A stretch of 64,000 nucleotides of DNA from Rhodoflexus caldus (GCF_021206925.1 NZ_JAJPRF010000003.1:62001-126000); one strand, 5' to 3'. Counted from the stretch's first letter, positions 9,918 to 19,160 are shown. Made by a program: numbers and translations. Notes: generated by a model from the sequence alone, not told the origin.

Positions 9918-11780
9918 TTATTTGTCTAAATAGACCATTATAATGGATATATCCGCAGGAGAAATACCACTGATACGCGAAGCCTGTCCCAAGGTTTGGG
10001 GGCGCATACGGCTCAATTTTTCACGAGCTTCGTTAGAGAGTGCCTTTATTTCCTGATAGTTGAGTGTTGGGTGCAATTTAATATTGTCTAAGTTGCTTAA
10101 ACGCACGGCAACACGTTCTTCTTTTTCAATGTATGTATCGTATTTAATCAGGATTTCTGCTTGCTCCACTGCTTCGGGAGTATATTTTTTGAGCTCTTCG
10201 CCTATTTCTCTGTCTATTTGCGCCAGTTGTTGCAGCGTAATTTCAGGGCGTTTCACAATTTGTTCTGCCTTAATTTTTTGCGTCAGTAGTGCAGAGCCAA
10301 GCGCTTGCAATCCGCCATTGACTTCTTCCGGAGCTACGCCTTTTTGTTTCAGGTATTGCAACACCTTTTCCGTGTCGCTTTTTTTGCGCAGCATATTCCG
10401 GTAGCGTTGTTCGTCGGCAAGCCCTAATTGATAACCTTTTTCGGTAAGACGCAAATCGGCATTGTCCTGTCTAAGCAAGATGCGGTACTCTGCGCGGGAG
10501 GTAAACATGCGGTAAGGTTCTTCGGTGCCTTTATTTACCAAATCATCTATCAGTACGCCGATGTATGCTTCCGAGCGTTGTAATATAAAAGGTTCTTTTT
10601 CAAAAACTTTGTTGTATGCATTGATACCGGCAATCAGTCCTTGACAGGCTGCTTCTTCATAGCCTGTCGTTCCGTTAATTTGTCCGGCGAAATAGAGGTT
10701 TTCTACCAATCTTGTTTCCAGCGTTAGTTTAAGCTGTGTTGGCGGAAAATAGTCATACTCAATAGCGTAGCCGGGGCGGAACATTTTTGCATTTTCAAAG
10801 CCGGGTATCATCCGCAGGGCTTTGTATTGAACGTCTTCGGGTAATGACGTAGAAAAGCCATTTACATATACCTCTACTGTTTCCCAGCCTTCGGGTTCTA
10901 CAAATATCTGATGGCGGTCGCGTTCGGCAAAACGATTGACCTTATCTTCAATAGAGGGGCAGTAGCGCGGCCCGATGGACTGTATGGTACCATTGAACAT
11001 TGGCGAGCGGTCAAAACCGGAGGCCAGTGTGCTGTGCACTTGTGGATTGGTATAAGTAATATAGCAACTTCTTTGGTTGAGAAGGGGCGGAGTGTCTGTA
11101 TAAGAGAATTTACCTGCCGGTTCATCGCCTTTTTGCTCTTCCATGGCTGCATAGTTGAGGGTGCGCCCATCTACGCGCGGAGGTGTGCCGGTTTTCATTC
11201 TTCCTGCCTCGAAACCAAGACTTACCAACTGTTCGGTAATACCAAACGCTGCTTTTTCACCGGTTCTTCCTCCACCAAACTGTTTTTCACCAATATGGAT
11301 AAGCCCATTGAGGAAAGTACCATTCGTCAGAATTACTGCTTTTGCCTCAAAAGTAATACCGATACCTGTTTTTATTCCTTTAACTCTCCCCTGTTCTACT
11401 ACCAGTCCTGTAACCATTTCCTGCCAGAAATCTACATTGGGATTTTGTTCCAATGCCAGCCGCCAAGCTTCTGCAAACCTCATGCGGTCGCTTTGCGCAC
11501 GCGGACTCCACATGGCAGGCCCTTTGGAGCGATTGAGCATCCGAAATTGAATCATGGTTTTGTCGGTAATAATTCCCGACATACCACCCAGTGCATCAAT
11601 TTCGCGTACGATTTGCCCTTTGGCAACTCCCCCCATGGCCGGGTTGCAACTCATTTGGGCAATCGTTTGCATATTCATGGTTGCAAGCAATACTTTTGCG
11701 CCCATGGTAGCTGCTGCATAAGCTGCCTCACAACCGGCATGGCCTGCTCCTACTACTATGATGTCATATTTTGGATACAT
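9918..11780 (-). CDS. mnmG: tRNA uridine-5-carboxymethylaminomethyl modification enzyme MnmG (GidA)
   Basis: 620 residues, the standard length. FAD-binding motif [12 protein letters not shown] is at 8-19, and the family signatures [13 protein letters not shown] and GGRTGE-type loops are present, with the C-terminal helical domain ending in [12 protein letters not shown]. Together with MnmE and 5,10-methylene-THF it modifies U34 of several tRNAs. The gene is often close to the replication origin; here two parS-type sites lie just upstream. A -7 element TAATTTTG is at 11803-11810. The downstream Ig-like lipoprotein gene is separated by only three bases. Confidence 0.97.
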   Translation of the reverse strand: MYPKYDIIVVGAGHAGCEAAYAAATMGAKVLLATMNMQTIAQMSCNPAMGGVAKGQIVREIDALGGMSGIITDKTMIQFRMLNRSKGPAMWSPRAQSDRMRFAEAWRLALEQNPNVDFWQEMVTGLVVEQGRVKGIKTGIGITFEAKAVILTNGTFLNGLIHIGEKQFGGGRTGEKAAFGITEQLVSLGFEAGRMKTGTPPRVDGRTLNYAAMEEQKGDEPAGKFSYTDTPPLLNQRSCYITYTNPQVHSTLASGFDRSPMFNGTIQSIGPRYCPSIEDKVNRFAERDRHQIFVEPEGWETVEVYVNGFSTSLPEDVQYKALRMIPGFENAKMFRPGYAIEYDYFPPTQLKLTLETRLVENLYFAGQINGTTGYEEAACQGLIAGINAYNKVFEKEPFILQRSEAYIGVLIDDLVNKGTEEPYRMFTSRAEYRILLRQDNADLRLTEKGYQLGLADEQRYRNMLRKKSDTEKVLQYLKQKGVAPEEVNGGLQALGSALLTQKIKAEQIVKRPEITLQQLAQIDREIGEELKKYTPEAVEQAEILIKYDTYIEKEERVAVRLSNLDNIKLHPTLNYQEIKALSNEAREKLSRMRPQTLGQASRISGISPADISIIMVYLDK

Positions 11781-11802
11781 CGCTGATTCTGTTTTGATTA
11801 CA

Positions 11803-11810
11803 CAAAATTA
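11803..11810 (-). promoter_or_regulatory. Candidate -7 element of mnmG
   Basis: TAATTTTG on the minus strand, 22 bases before the mnmG ATG, matches TAnnTTTG. No -33 TTTG at normal spacing. Confidence 0.45.
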
Positions 11811-12073
11811 GCATATAATCTGATAAGTAAGCAGTTACAACAAATAGCATCTTTGCCATAAGCAACCAATGTGCAAAGTTTTATATCCTTATTCTACGGA
11901 AGCTCTGTTTTAAGAGGAAATCGTATCACACAACTGCGCGGATTTTATCAGCCGATATGAGTCAATACTGCTTGGGATGTTTATAAATAAATAAATCCGA
12001 ATAAACTCACGGCATTATCCGCATTCAAAAAAGGAATCTAATAAGGGAGTGAGCAGTTTAAACTGACTTTTCA

Positions 12074-12163
12074 AATTTACCGCCAAGCCCGCTGAGTGTT
12101 TTTATGATAAATCTTTTCTTTGTGCACACTGCGGTTAAACCTTTGCGCACTCCGCGGTAAAAA
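12074..12163. repeat. Two facing copies of a dispersed GCGGTAAA repeat
   Basis: A leftward copy (12074-12100, TTTACCGCCAAGCCCGCTGA) faces a fuller rightward copy (12113-12163, with TTTGTGCACACTGCGGTTAA and CTTTGCGCACTCCGCGGTAA). The same unit recurs at 42472-42498 and 54012-54112. Confidence 0.6.
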
Positions 12164-12215
12164 GGAACGTGTTAATCTGCTCACCTGCTTAAAGTTAGCT
12201 GCTTACTTAAACAAT

Positions 12216-12247
12216 CAAGGTAATGTTCCACGTGGAACATTACCTTG
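12216..12247. promoter_or_regulatory. parS-type site 1 inside a 32-bp perfect palindrome
   Basis: The core TGTTCCACGTGGAACA (12224-12239) equals the 16-bp ParB-binding consensus used by several phyla. The dyad continues perfectly on both sides to 12216 and 12247. Sites like this load ParB for chromosome segregation. No parA or parB is in the window. Confidence 0.82.
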
Positions 12248-12303
12248 GATTAGTTTTTATAAGGATTGATTCGGTTTTTATATTAAAGCGATAAAATGCG
12301 TCT

Positions 12304-12319
12304 TGTTCCACGTGGAACA
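12304..12319. promoter_or_regulatory. parS-type site 2, abutting the ybeY stop codon
   Basis: A second perfect TGTTCCACGTGGAACA, 80 bases from the first (start to start). It touches the stop codon of ybeY. Here the dyad does not extend beyond 16 bp. Confidence 0.82.
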
Positions 12320-12808
12320 TTAATTTTCTTGATTCATGGCTGCAGCGGCTTTGGCTTCTGCAGCAGCTTTCAGCATATTATCTAAAATTTGAAGACAGTT
12401 ATCTTCTTCTTTACGCATAATTTTTTGGTCGCTGGCATTTTTGTCTTTAAATCCGCATAAGTGAAGTACACCATGTATCATTACGCGTGCTAATTCGTTC
12501 AGCATTTCTTTGTTGTATTTCTGCGCATTTTCAGTAACGCGTTCTATACTAATGAAAACATCGCCTGAAATTTCGTTGGAACCCGGTTCTGAATTATCAA
12601 AAGTAATAATATCAGTTAGAGTGTCGTGGTTCAGATACTGCATATTGATGCTATGCAGGTAATGGTCGGAACAGAAAATGTAGTTTAGTTCACCGACTTT
12701 TTTGTTGTACACATTTTCAACCATATGAGCCACCCATTCTTTGTAAACCTTTTTGGATGGCAGTTTGAAAATGATGTTTTCTGTGAAGAAATGCACTTTT
12801 TTACTCAT
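12320..12808 (-). CDS. ybeY: Endoribonuclease YbeY (16S rRNA maturation)
   Basis: 162 residues. YbeY is a metal-dependent RNase for 16S rRNA 3'-end maturation and ribosome quality control. The motif HGVLHLCGFKDKN begins at His112; His112 and His116 match the first two zinc ligands, but the third canonical His position is Asp122. The upstream TDIITFDN block (65-72) is also conserved. An Ala/Glu-rich tail follows. It is the last gene of an operon with the anti-sigma ATPase (45-base gap) and the DUF4175 protein; its stop codon abuts a parS-type site. Confidence 0.9.
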   Translation of the reverse strand: MSKKVHFFTENIIFKLPSKKVYKEWVAHMVENVYNKKVGELNYIFCSDHYLHSINMQYLNHDTLTDIITFDNSEPGSNEISGDVFISIERVTENAQKYNKEMLNELARVMIHGVLHLCGFKDKNASDQKIMRKEEDNCLQILDNMLKAAAEAKAAAAMNQEN

Positions 12809-12853
12809 GTCGTTGAGAATTTTGGGTTTTGATAATAAAAGTAGTAGGTAGTT

Positions 12854-13258
12854 TTAGGTCAAATAAAATGTCAGGTTTACTTGGCTGCCTTGCGATAGAA
12901 ATTCAACTTCATCGGCAAGGTGTTTAATGATAAATATTCCTCGCCCACCGGGTTGCAGTAGGTTCTCCGGTGCAGTAGGGTCTGGCAGGTTGTTATAGTT
13001 AAAACCTTTTCCTTCGTCTTTAATGGAAAAGGATATTTTTTTGTCGTCTATGTGCATGGATAAATCAACCAGCTTCTTATGGTCTGAGCGGTTGCCATGG
13101 ATGATAGCATTATTAACCGATTCTGTTACGGCAATCATGATGTTGCCATAGATATCATCATTGATATGCAGTTGTTCTTTCAGCTCTTCTATAAACTGTT
13201 CTACCACTCTGACATTTTCAGGTATAGAAGGTATGCGTAGCTGTTGTACTGCGTTCAT
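12854..13258 (-). CDS. RsbW/SpoIIAB-type ATP-binding regulator (anti-sigma kinase fold)
   Basis: 134 residues forming one GHKL/HATPase domain: N-box VTESVNNAIIHGN (44-56), G1 box DEGKGF and G2 box GGRGIFIIKHLADE. Stand-alone domains of this type act as serine kinases or anti-sigma factors that bind a sigma or an STAS anti-anti-sigma partner. No STAS protein or PP2C phosphatase is adjacent, so the target must be elsewhere. It lies 29 bases after the DUF4175 gene and 45 bases before ybeY, suggesting one operon. Confidence 0.85.
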   Translation of the reverse strand: MNAVQQLRIPSIPENVRVVEQFIEELKEQLHINDDIYGNIMIAVTESVNNAIIHGNRSDHKKLVDLSMHIDDKKISFSIKDEGKGFNYNNLPDPTAPENLLQPGGRGIFIIKHLADEVEFLSQGSQVNLTFYLT

Positions 13259-13287
13259 AGTTATTTTTCGGTTAAGCGAAGAAATTA

Positions 13288-16200
13288 TTAATTGTTGACT
13301 TGCGCTGATTCATTTATTTTTTTGAAATACTCATTGACCTCTTGCTTATAATAAGGATTCAATGAGGGTGGAACTGTTTTAAGTAGTTCTATTTGTTTGG
13401 TTTTTTCTTTCAGATATTCGTTGTAAGAACCGGGAGCGGTTTTGTTTTTATCTTTCGCACGTTCTGCCTCGCGCTGCTCATCTTGCTCCCGCTCGCGTAA
13501 AGCTTTTTCCGATTCAAGTAGACGGGTCATAATTTCTTTTTGACGCTTGATTAAATCTTGTGTAAGCCTGCGGTTTACCAAGTCTTCTTCTGTTTTTTCC
13601 ATTTCTTCCAACAGTTTGGCGATATCTCCCCCACCGCCGTCTTTCCCGTTTTCTTTCTGTCCCTTTTTGTCTGTGGGTTTTCCTTCCGTGGCTTTGCGCA
13701 AGGCTCTGCGGATGAGCTCCTGCTGGGCTGCAAGTTTAGCCAATTGTTCGGACATCTCTTTGCCCGACTTACCGCTTTTCATCAGCTCTTGTATTTGCTG
13801 GTTGAGCGATTGTTGCATTTCGCTCATGTTTTGTTGCTGGCGGTCTTTTCGCTTTTTATTCACTAATTGCATACCGCCCATTTGTTGACCCATTTGCTGC
13901 TGCATTTGATGCAACACATCGTCAAGCATAAGCGCCAAGTTGTTAATGCTCCGCATGGCAAATTGTTGCTTGCCTGCTGCTATGTTGTTGTGGCGTTTTT
14001 TTATTTCTTCCAAACTTTGGTTGATATAGTCATTCATTTCGCTTACTTCGCGTGTAACGAACGACTTAATCTGAAATACGCGCTTAGAAAGTGCTATCAG
14101 GCTGTCTTCTACGATTTTTGCGTTGTCTTTAATTTTCAACTGCTGCTGTCCTAACTCTACAAATCGGGGGTCTTCCTGTCTGACACCTTTAAATTGTGTC
14201 ATCAGGCTTTCTTGGTCAAAGGATAGTTTTACAAGGTTCTCTAATATTTGGCGCAAGGCATTGTAGTCTTCTACCTGTTGTTTAGCTTCGGCAGACTGCT
14301 GCATTTGCTGCATCTTTTGGCTCATTTGCTGCATCTTTTGCGCTGCATTGCGCTGCGATTCGGATGCTTTCTGATTTTGCTTTTGTTCTAACTGTTGGAT
14401 ACTTTCTTTTTGTTTTTGTTCAACTTGTTTTTGGTCATTTTTTAAGTCCTCCATTTGATTTTGTTGCTCCTGCTTTTGCAGTTCTTTTGCCAAATCTTCT
14501 ATTTGTTTGAGGTCTTTTTGTTGTTGTTCAAATTTTTGATTGAGTTCTTCCTGTTTCTCTTTTAATTCTTGTTGTGAAAGGCTGTTTTCTTTTGTTTGTT
14601 CGGCTAATTCTTTTTGTTCTTTGCTGAGTTCTTGCAGGTTGTTAATGGCTTCTTTGGTTTTTTGTTCCATTTGCAGTTTTTTGAACATTTCGAGTGCGCG
14701 GTCTAATTCGCGAGCCATATTTTTCTCGCGTTTTTCCATTTCTTCAAGAATGTTCTGCAAATTATTTGGGTTTTGGAGTTCTTGTTGCAAAAGTTTGTTG
14801 AGCTCGTCATATAGCTTTTTACTTTCTTCATCCAACAACTCCTCCATCAATTGATTGAGTTGCTCGGCTTTCTCGGCAATTTCGCGGTCTCTTTCGCCAA
14901 AGCGCTCTTGTTTGCGATTCAGAATCTCATTTTCCTTTTGCAGTTGCTGAATTTCTTTGGTCAGTTCCTCGCGGCGCTTAATCAGTTCTTCCAGTGCTTG
15001 TTTGTCTTGCCAGTTGAGTTTCTTTTTGCCTTTCAGTCTGTCTTGTAATTCATTCAGGCTTTTTTTGAGTTCTTCGGCTTTTTGGAGTGCTTTTTCTATT
15101 TGGTTTTTAGCTGAGGAAGCCGATTTTTCAAGTTCTTTTGCAAATTCTTGTTTATCCGGAATGCTAAATTCTTGTACACTTGTTTTACTGCTTTTAGCAC
15201 CGTTTACACCGTCATTGTCCCATACCTGCACAAAGTACTCGAGCTTGTCTCCTTGCGAAAGCCCGAAATTCTCAATGTTGAACTCTTGATAATATCCTTG
15301 GCTAATCAGATTCGGATTAAAATTGATTTTGATGCTATTGTATTGATTATCAGGGTTTTTTCCTTTTTTCAGCACTCTATACTTTAATTCCAGTCGGCTG
15401 ATACCGTAATCGTCGGATATGTTGCCGGCAACTATGACAAAGTTGTAGAGGGCGGTATCTTTCAGTTGATTGAGATTAATGGTCGGATATTCATCGGGTA
15501 TAACATTTAAGAAGTACTCAATCACATCCTTATTTTGGCTGTACCGATTTTTTAATTGTATGGTATATGGGGCAGATTGAATGGCTTTTTTAGTGAATTC
15601 AAAAGCATTGTTCCCGTTTTTGTTAGCCGGCATTAAACTGTCCGACTGAAATTTGACAAAGAGTTGCTCTGTTTGTTGGGTATTAAAAACCCATCTGATA
15701 ATTGTTCCTTGCGGGACTATCAGGTTGCCTGTATTAGTGAGTTTTTCATCGGGTTTTCCCAAATACGCAGGATAGTCGAGAAACGCAGTGAAATTACTCA
15801 TGTTAGGGCGCTCTTGTAACTTCAATAAATAGTCCTTGGAACTGAAGCCCGAAGCCTCTATGGAGAAAGGTATGTCTTTTTGTACGTTTTTAAAAGTGAA
15901 TGTAAACTTATTGGCTGCGGCTTTATCCATTTTAATTCTTCTGTCTCCATAGAGCACATAGGCCTCCGACGGAATGGCCGTGCCAGTCAATTCTACCTCG
16001 AGCCGAAAGTCTTCATTTTTAAATACAACTAATTGATTTTCAGGTACTTGAAAGGTGAAAGGTGCTTTTGGGACAAAAGTTTTGGAATAGTAAATCAGGC
16101 GCGGGGTTGTCTCTGTAAAAAGTTGTGGAATAATTGCGGCAAGTAAAAGCAAAACTAAAACGGGGGGCAACACATATCGCAAGTAGCGTTTGTTTTGTGT

Positions 16201-16662
16201 GTAGTCTATAGCAGCCCGAAAGTCTATGGGTGATATAGCTTGTGCTTTTTGTTCAATGCTTGCCGTAATTAAGTCGGTTTGTGAGGCGCTGAGTTGTCCT
16301 AATTGCAGAATATTGAGCAGTCGGTCGCTTACTTCGGGAAAATATTTGCCTATTTGAACGGCAGCTTCTTCGTTGGTCAGCGGGCGATTGAGATTGAATA
16401 ATTTCAGTATCGGAATCAATATCCATTGGTAGGTTGCAAAGCCGGCAAAAGAGAGGAAGGAAAAAAACAAGGTAGCACGCACCCACGAGTTGAAGTTGCC
16501 AACGTACTCGATGCTGTTTACCAACACAAACAACGCAGCCAAAGCACCGGTTGTCAGCATGAGGCCTTTCAGAAGCATATTTTTATAATACTTCTGTTTA
16601 TACGCCTTTAGTTTCTGCTGAATTTGGTCATATAATTTGTTGGCAGACACCATATCCTTCAT
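13288..16662 (-). CDS. DUF4175-type membrane protein with very long coiled coil
   Basis: 1124 residues. Near the N-terminus are two or three membrane segments (about 28-50, 58-78 and 160-180), then beta-rich extracytoplasmic segments (about 190-510), then a Gln/Glu/Lys-rich coiled coil from about 510 to 930 with heptads such as QKMQQMSQKMQQMQQ, and a charged C-terminal region. This matches the Bacteroidota DUF4175 family, whose role is unknown. An envelope or mechanical role is only a guess. It is the first gene of the operon with the anti-sigma ATPase and ybeY. An alternative ATG is at 16653; 16662 is used because the -7 element at 16673-16680 sits just upstream. Confidence 0.75.
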   Translation of the reverse strand: MKDMVSANKLYDQIQQKLKAYKQKYYKNMLLKGLMLTTGALAALFVLVNSIEYVGNFNSWVRATLFFSFLSFAGFATYQWILIPILKLFNLNRPLTNEEAAVQIGKYFPEVSDRLLNILQLGQLSASQTDLITASIEQKAQAISPIDFRAAIDYTQNKRYLRYVLPPVLVLLLLAAIIPQLFTETTPRLIYYSKTFVPKAPFTFQVPENQLVVFKNEDFRLEVELTGTAIPSEAYVLYGDRRIKMDKAAANKFTFTFKNVQKDIPFSIEASGFSSKDYLLKLQERPNMSNFTAFLDYPAYLGKPDEKLTNTGNLIVPQGTIIRWVFNTQQTEQLFVKFQSDSLMPANKNGNNAFEFTKKAIQSAPYTIQLKNRYSQNKDVIEYFLNVIPDEYPTINLNQLKDTALYNFVIVAGNISDDYGISRLELKYRVLKKGKNPDNQYNSIKINFNPNLISQGYYQEFNIENFGLSQGDKLEYFVQVWDNDGVNGAKSSKTSVQEFSIPDKQEFAKELEKSASSAKNQIEKALQKAEELKKSLNELQDRLKGKKKLNWQDKQALEELIKRREELTKEIQQLQKENEILNRKQERFGERDREIAEKAEQLNQLMEELLDEESKKLYDELNKLLQQELQNPNNLQNILEEMEKREKNMARELDRALEMFKKLQMEQKTKEAINNLQELSKEQKELAEQTKENSLSQQELKEKQEELNQKFEQQQKDLKQIEDLAKELQKQEQQNQMEDLKNDQKQVEQKQKESIQQLEQKQNQKASESQRNAAQKMQQMSQKMQQMQQSAEAKQQVEDYNALRQILENLVKLSFDQESLMTQFKGVRQEDPRFVELGQQQLKIKDNAKIVEDSLIALSKRVFQIKSFVTREVSEMNDYINQSLEEIKKRHNNIAAGKQQFAMRSINNLALMLDDVLHQMQQQMGQQMGGMQLVNKKRKDRQQQNMSEMQQSLNQQIQELMKSGKSGKEMSEQLAKLAAQQELIRRALRKATEGKPTDKKGQKENGKDGGGGDIAKLLEEMEKTEEDLVNRRLTQDLIKRQKEIMTRLLESEKALREREQDEQREAERAKDKNKTAPGSYNEYLKEKTKQIELLKTVPPSLNPYYKQEVNEYFKKINESAQVNN

Positions 16663-16672
16663 ACGAAATGTG

Positions 16673-16680
16673 CAAAATTA
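16673..16680 (-). promoter_or_regulatory. Candidate -7 element of the DUF4175 operon
   Basis: TAATTTTG on the minus strand lies 10 bases before the ATG at 16662, predicting a leader of about five bases. Confidence 0.45.
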
Positions 16681-16803
16681 AAGTTGCTTTGACCTGCTGA
16701 AATTTATTGATAAAATTTATAAAATGCACATATCTGCTCAATTTAAGGAGCGAAATTAAATCCTATTTGACTGAAAAAGCCATTACTTGCCAAATTAGTT
16801 CTG

Positions 16804-16811
16804 TAGTTTTG
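16804..16811 (+). promoter_or_regulatory. Candidate -7 element of the SDR gene
   Basis: TAGTTTTG matches TAnnTTTG, 15 bases before the ATG at 16827. No -33 TTTG at the expected distance. Confidence 0.4.
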
Positions 16812-16826
16812 CTTTTTTAACAAATC

Positions 16827-17636
16827 ATGAAAGGAAAAGTTGTTGTCATTACCGGTGGTTCTTCCGGCATTGGAAAGGCACTGGCCGAAGTTTTTGGACG
16901 CAAAGGCTCTCATGTTGTCATTACAGGAAGAGATGTAAATGCGCTGCGAGAAACGGAGCAATACCTTAAAAATCAGGGCATTAGCATAGTTGCTGTTCAG
17001 GCGGATGTTACGCTGCCGGCCGATAATGAGCGCATGGCAAAAGTTGCAATTGAAAAGTTCGGTAAGATAGATATATTAATTAACAATGCCGGTATTTCCA
17101 TGCGGGCACTTTTTGAGGAGGTAGATTTGAACGTTGTTAAAAAGGTGATGGATATTAACTTTTACGGCGTTCTTTATGCTACTCAGGCTTGTCTTCCTTC
17201 CATTATTGCCAATAAAGGTTCCGTAGTAGGTATTTCTTCGATTGCAGGCTATCGCGGGTTGCCCGGCCGAACGGGATATTCTGCTTCCAAGTTTGCTTTA
17301 CAGGGCTTTTTGGAGGTTCTGCGCACGGAAATGATACCTAAGGGCGTGCATGTGCTGACGGCCTGTCCCGGTTTTACAGCCTCTAATATTCGGATGCGCT
17401 CTTTGACAAAAGACGGCAGCCCGCAGGGAGAGTCCCCGCGCGATGAGTCCAAAATGATGAGTGCAGAGGAATGTGCGGAGCATATTTACAACGCTGTTGT
17501 AAAGCGCAAAAAAATACTGATACTCACGCTGGTGGGTAAACTGACGGTATTTATGAACAAATGGTTTCCCGGATGGATGGACACCATTGTGATGAAGTAC
17601 ATGGCTCAGGAAGCCAATGCTCCGCTCAAAGGTTGA
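16827..17636 (+). CDS. Short-chain dehydrogenase/reductase
   Basis: 269 residues with classical SDR features: TGGSSGIGKAL at 9-19, NNAG after strand four, and catalytic YSASK with Tyr151 and Lys155. The longer C-terminus, with a hydrophobic/amphipathic stretch (LTLVGKLTVFMNKWFPGWMD), resembles SDRs that act on lipid-like substrates such as 3-ketosphinganine or ketoacyl reductases, but the substrate is not decidable. It is divergent from the DUF4175 operon and followed by the phosphate transporter in the same direction after 92 bases; the latter has its own -7-like element. Confidence 0.9.
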   Translation: MKGKVVVITGGSSGIGKALAEVFGRKGSHVVITGRDVNALRETEQYLKNQGISIVAVQADVTLPADNERMAKVAIEKFGKIDILINNAGISMRALFEEVDLNVVKKVMDINFYGVLYATQACLPSIIANKGSVVGISSIAGYRGLPGRTGYSASKFALQGFLEVLRTEMIPKGVHVLTACPGFTASNIRMRSLTKDGSPQGESPRDESKMMSAEECAEHIYNAVVKRKKILILTLVGKLTVFMNKWFPGWMDTIVMKYMAQEANAPLKG

Positions 17637-17674
17637 TTTAACAAAACGTTCATATCTCTTACCAAAAAGAAATA

Positions 17675-17682
17675 TAGCTTTG
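17675..17682 (+). promoter_or_regulatory. Candidate -7 element of the phosphate transporter gene
   Basis: TAGCTTTG matches TAnnTTTG, 46 bases before the ATG at 17729. No clear -33 box. Confidence 0.35.
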
Positions 17683-17728
17683 AGGTAAGTTTTTCAGTTG
17701 GTATCGGCTGTGTGCAAACCTCATTTTT

Positions 17729-19138
17729 ATGTTTGGACTCGAATTTTCTCTGGCAATAGTATTAGCCCTTTGCATACTTTGTGCCCTCGTTTTTGAATTT
17801 ATTAACGGCTTCCACGATACGGCTAATGCGGTTGCCACTGTAATTTACACAAATTCTTTGCGGCCTGTTCCGGCGGTTGTATGGTCTGGTGTGTGGAATT
17901 TTATTGGTGTATTGACAGGCGGTATTTCCGTGGCAATGGCTATTATCAATATTTTACCGATTGATACGATTCTGGATACAGACGTAGGCCACAGCGTTGC
18001 GTTGGTGCTGGCTATTTTGCTGACTGCCATTTTCTGGAATCTGGGCACATGGTATCTCGGATTGCCTTGTTCCAGCTCGCATACGTTAATTGGTTCTATC
18101 ATTGGCGCGGGGTTTGGCTATTCGCTGCTGAATGCGGATGTGGCAACCAGTGCGGTAAACTGGGGGGAGGCGCAAAAAATAGGCATGGCATTGCTGTTTT
18201 CGCCTCTGCTTGGCTTCGGCTTAACGGTTTTCTTAATGTTTTTACTGCGCTTTGTATTTCAGGCCGACAATAAAATTTTTAAAGAACCGCCCAAAGGCGA
18301 AGCACCTCCTTGGTGGATTCGCACCATCTTAATTCTGACCTGCACCGGTGTGAGCTACTCTCACGGCTCCAATGACGGCCAAAAAGGGATAGGTTTGGTA
18401 ATGTTGGTGCTGGTAAGTTTTGCACCTGTTTACTTTGCACTCGATGTGAGCAAAGACAGCGCTGAATTGGGCAAAGGCCTTGCGCATTTTCAGCAAACCG
18501 TTCGGCAAATAGATTTGCACGAGCTGGCAAAAAGCGACAGTGCCAAACTTGCTTCCATCAACGGAAAGCTGACATGGATGCAAGGTGAGCTTACTAAATA
18601 CGGTTCTTTGGAAAATTTGCCACAGAACGAACGGTTCGAGTTTCGCAAGTCCATCCTATTGGCAGAAAAGTTTTTCCGCGATGCAGAAAAGAACAATATG
18701 CCCGGTATCAGCAAAGAGCAATTGGCTTCCGTAAAGGCCGATATGAAGCTGATTACCCCATTTACCAATTATGCACCTGTATGGGTAATTCTTGCCGTAG
18801 CGCTGTCGCTGGGTTTAGGAACCATGGTAGGTTGGAAACGAATTGTAGTTACCATTGGCGAAAAAATAGGTAAACAACACCTGACCTATGCGCAAGGTGC
18901 AAGTGCCGAGATGGTAGCCGCCGGAACCATCGGGCTGGCATCTGCGCTGGGGCTTTCCGTAAGCACTACGCAAGTGCTTTCTTCGGGCATTGCGGGTTCT
19001 ATGGTAGCTTCCAACGGCCTTAAAAACCTGCAAGGAGGAACTATTAAAAACATTCTGATTGCTTGGCTGCTTACCTTTCCGGTGTGTATGGCAGGCGCAG
19101 GAACTTTGTTCCTGATAATCAGATGGTTTATAGATTAG
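17729..19138 (+). CDS. pitA: Inorganic phosphate transporter, PiT family
   Basis: 469 residues, multi-spanning. The two inverted PiT signature blocks are visible: GFHDTANAVATVIYTNSL in the first half and the SHGSNDGQKGIG block in the second, plus CSSSHTLIGSIIGAG. These proteins bring in phosphate with a cation (H+ or Na+) across the inner membrane. A soluble charged segment of about 110 residues (about 240-345) interrupts the two membrane halves, as is common in Bacteroidota PiT. No PhoU-like DUF47 partner gene is adjacent. The transcript ends at a strong hairpin. Confidence 0.92.
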   Translation: MFGLEFSLAIVLALCILCALVFEFINGFHDTANAVATVIYTNSLRPVPAVVWSGVWNFIGVLTGGISVAMAIINILPIDTILDTDVGHSVALVLAILLTAIFWNLGTWYLGLPCSSSHTLIGSIIGAGFGYSLLNADVATSAVNWGEAQKIGMALLFSPLLGFGLTVFLMFLLRFVFQADNKIFKEPPKGEAPPWWIRTILILTCTGVSYSHGSNDGQKGIGLVMLVLVSFAPVYFALDVSKDSAELGKGLAHFQQTVRQIDLHELAKSDSAKLASINGKLTWMQGELTKYGSLENLPQNERFEFRKSILLAEKFFRDAEKNNMPGISKEQLASVKADMKLITPFTNYAPVWVILAVALSLGLGTMVGWKRIVVTIGEKIGKQHLTYAQGASAEMVAAGTIGLASALGLSVSTTQVLSSGIAGSMVASNGLKNLQGGTIKNILIAWLLTFPVCMAGAGTLFLIIRWFID

Positions 19139-19160
19139 CCTTTAAAAACCGCAAAATACG

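Larger units (their letters stand above)
11781..12319. other. 539-base intergenic region with parS-type sites
   Basis: No ORF or RNA gene is seen. Contents: the mnmG -7 element; an 11-bp inverted repeat (11824-11834 with 12199-12209) bracketing about 385 bases; an AT-rich stretch around 11978-12010; TTATCCGCA at 12015-12023, one mismatch from a DnaA box; facing copies of a dispersed repeat at 12074-12163; and two parS-type palindromes at the right end. mnmG leads away to the left while the ybeY operon ends at the right edge. Confidence 0.7.

Noticed and set aside
10911-11786. 291-codon frame antisense to mnmG
   Set aside because: Entirely covered by mnmG; no recognisable protein features.
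12001-12030. Classical oriC with DnaA box cluster
   Set aside because: Only one near-match (TTATCCGCA) was found; a true origin should have several. Kept only as context for the origin-proximity idea.
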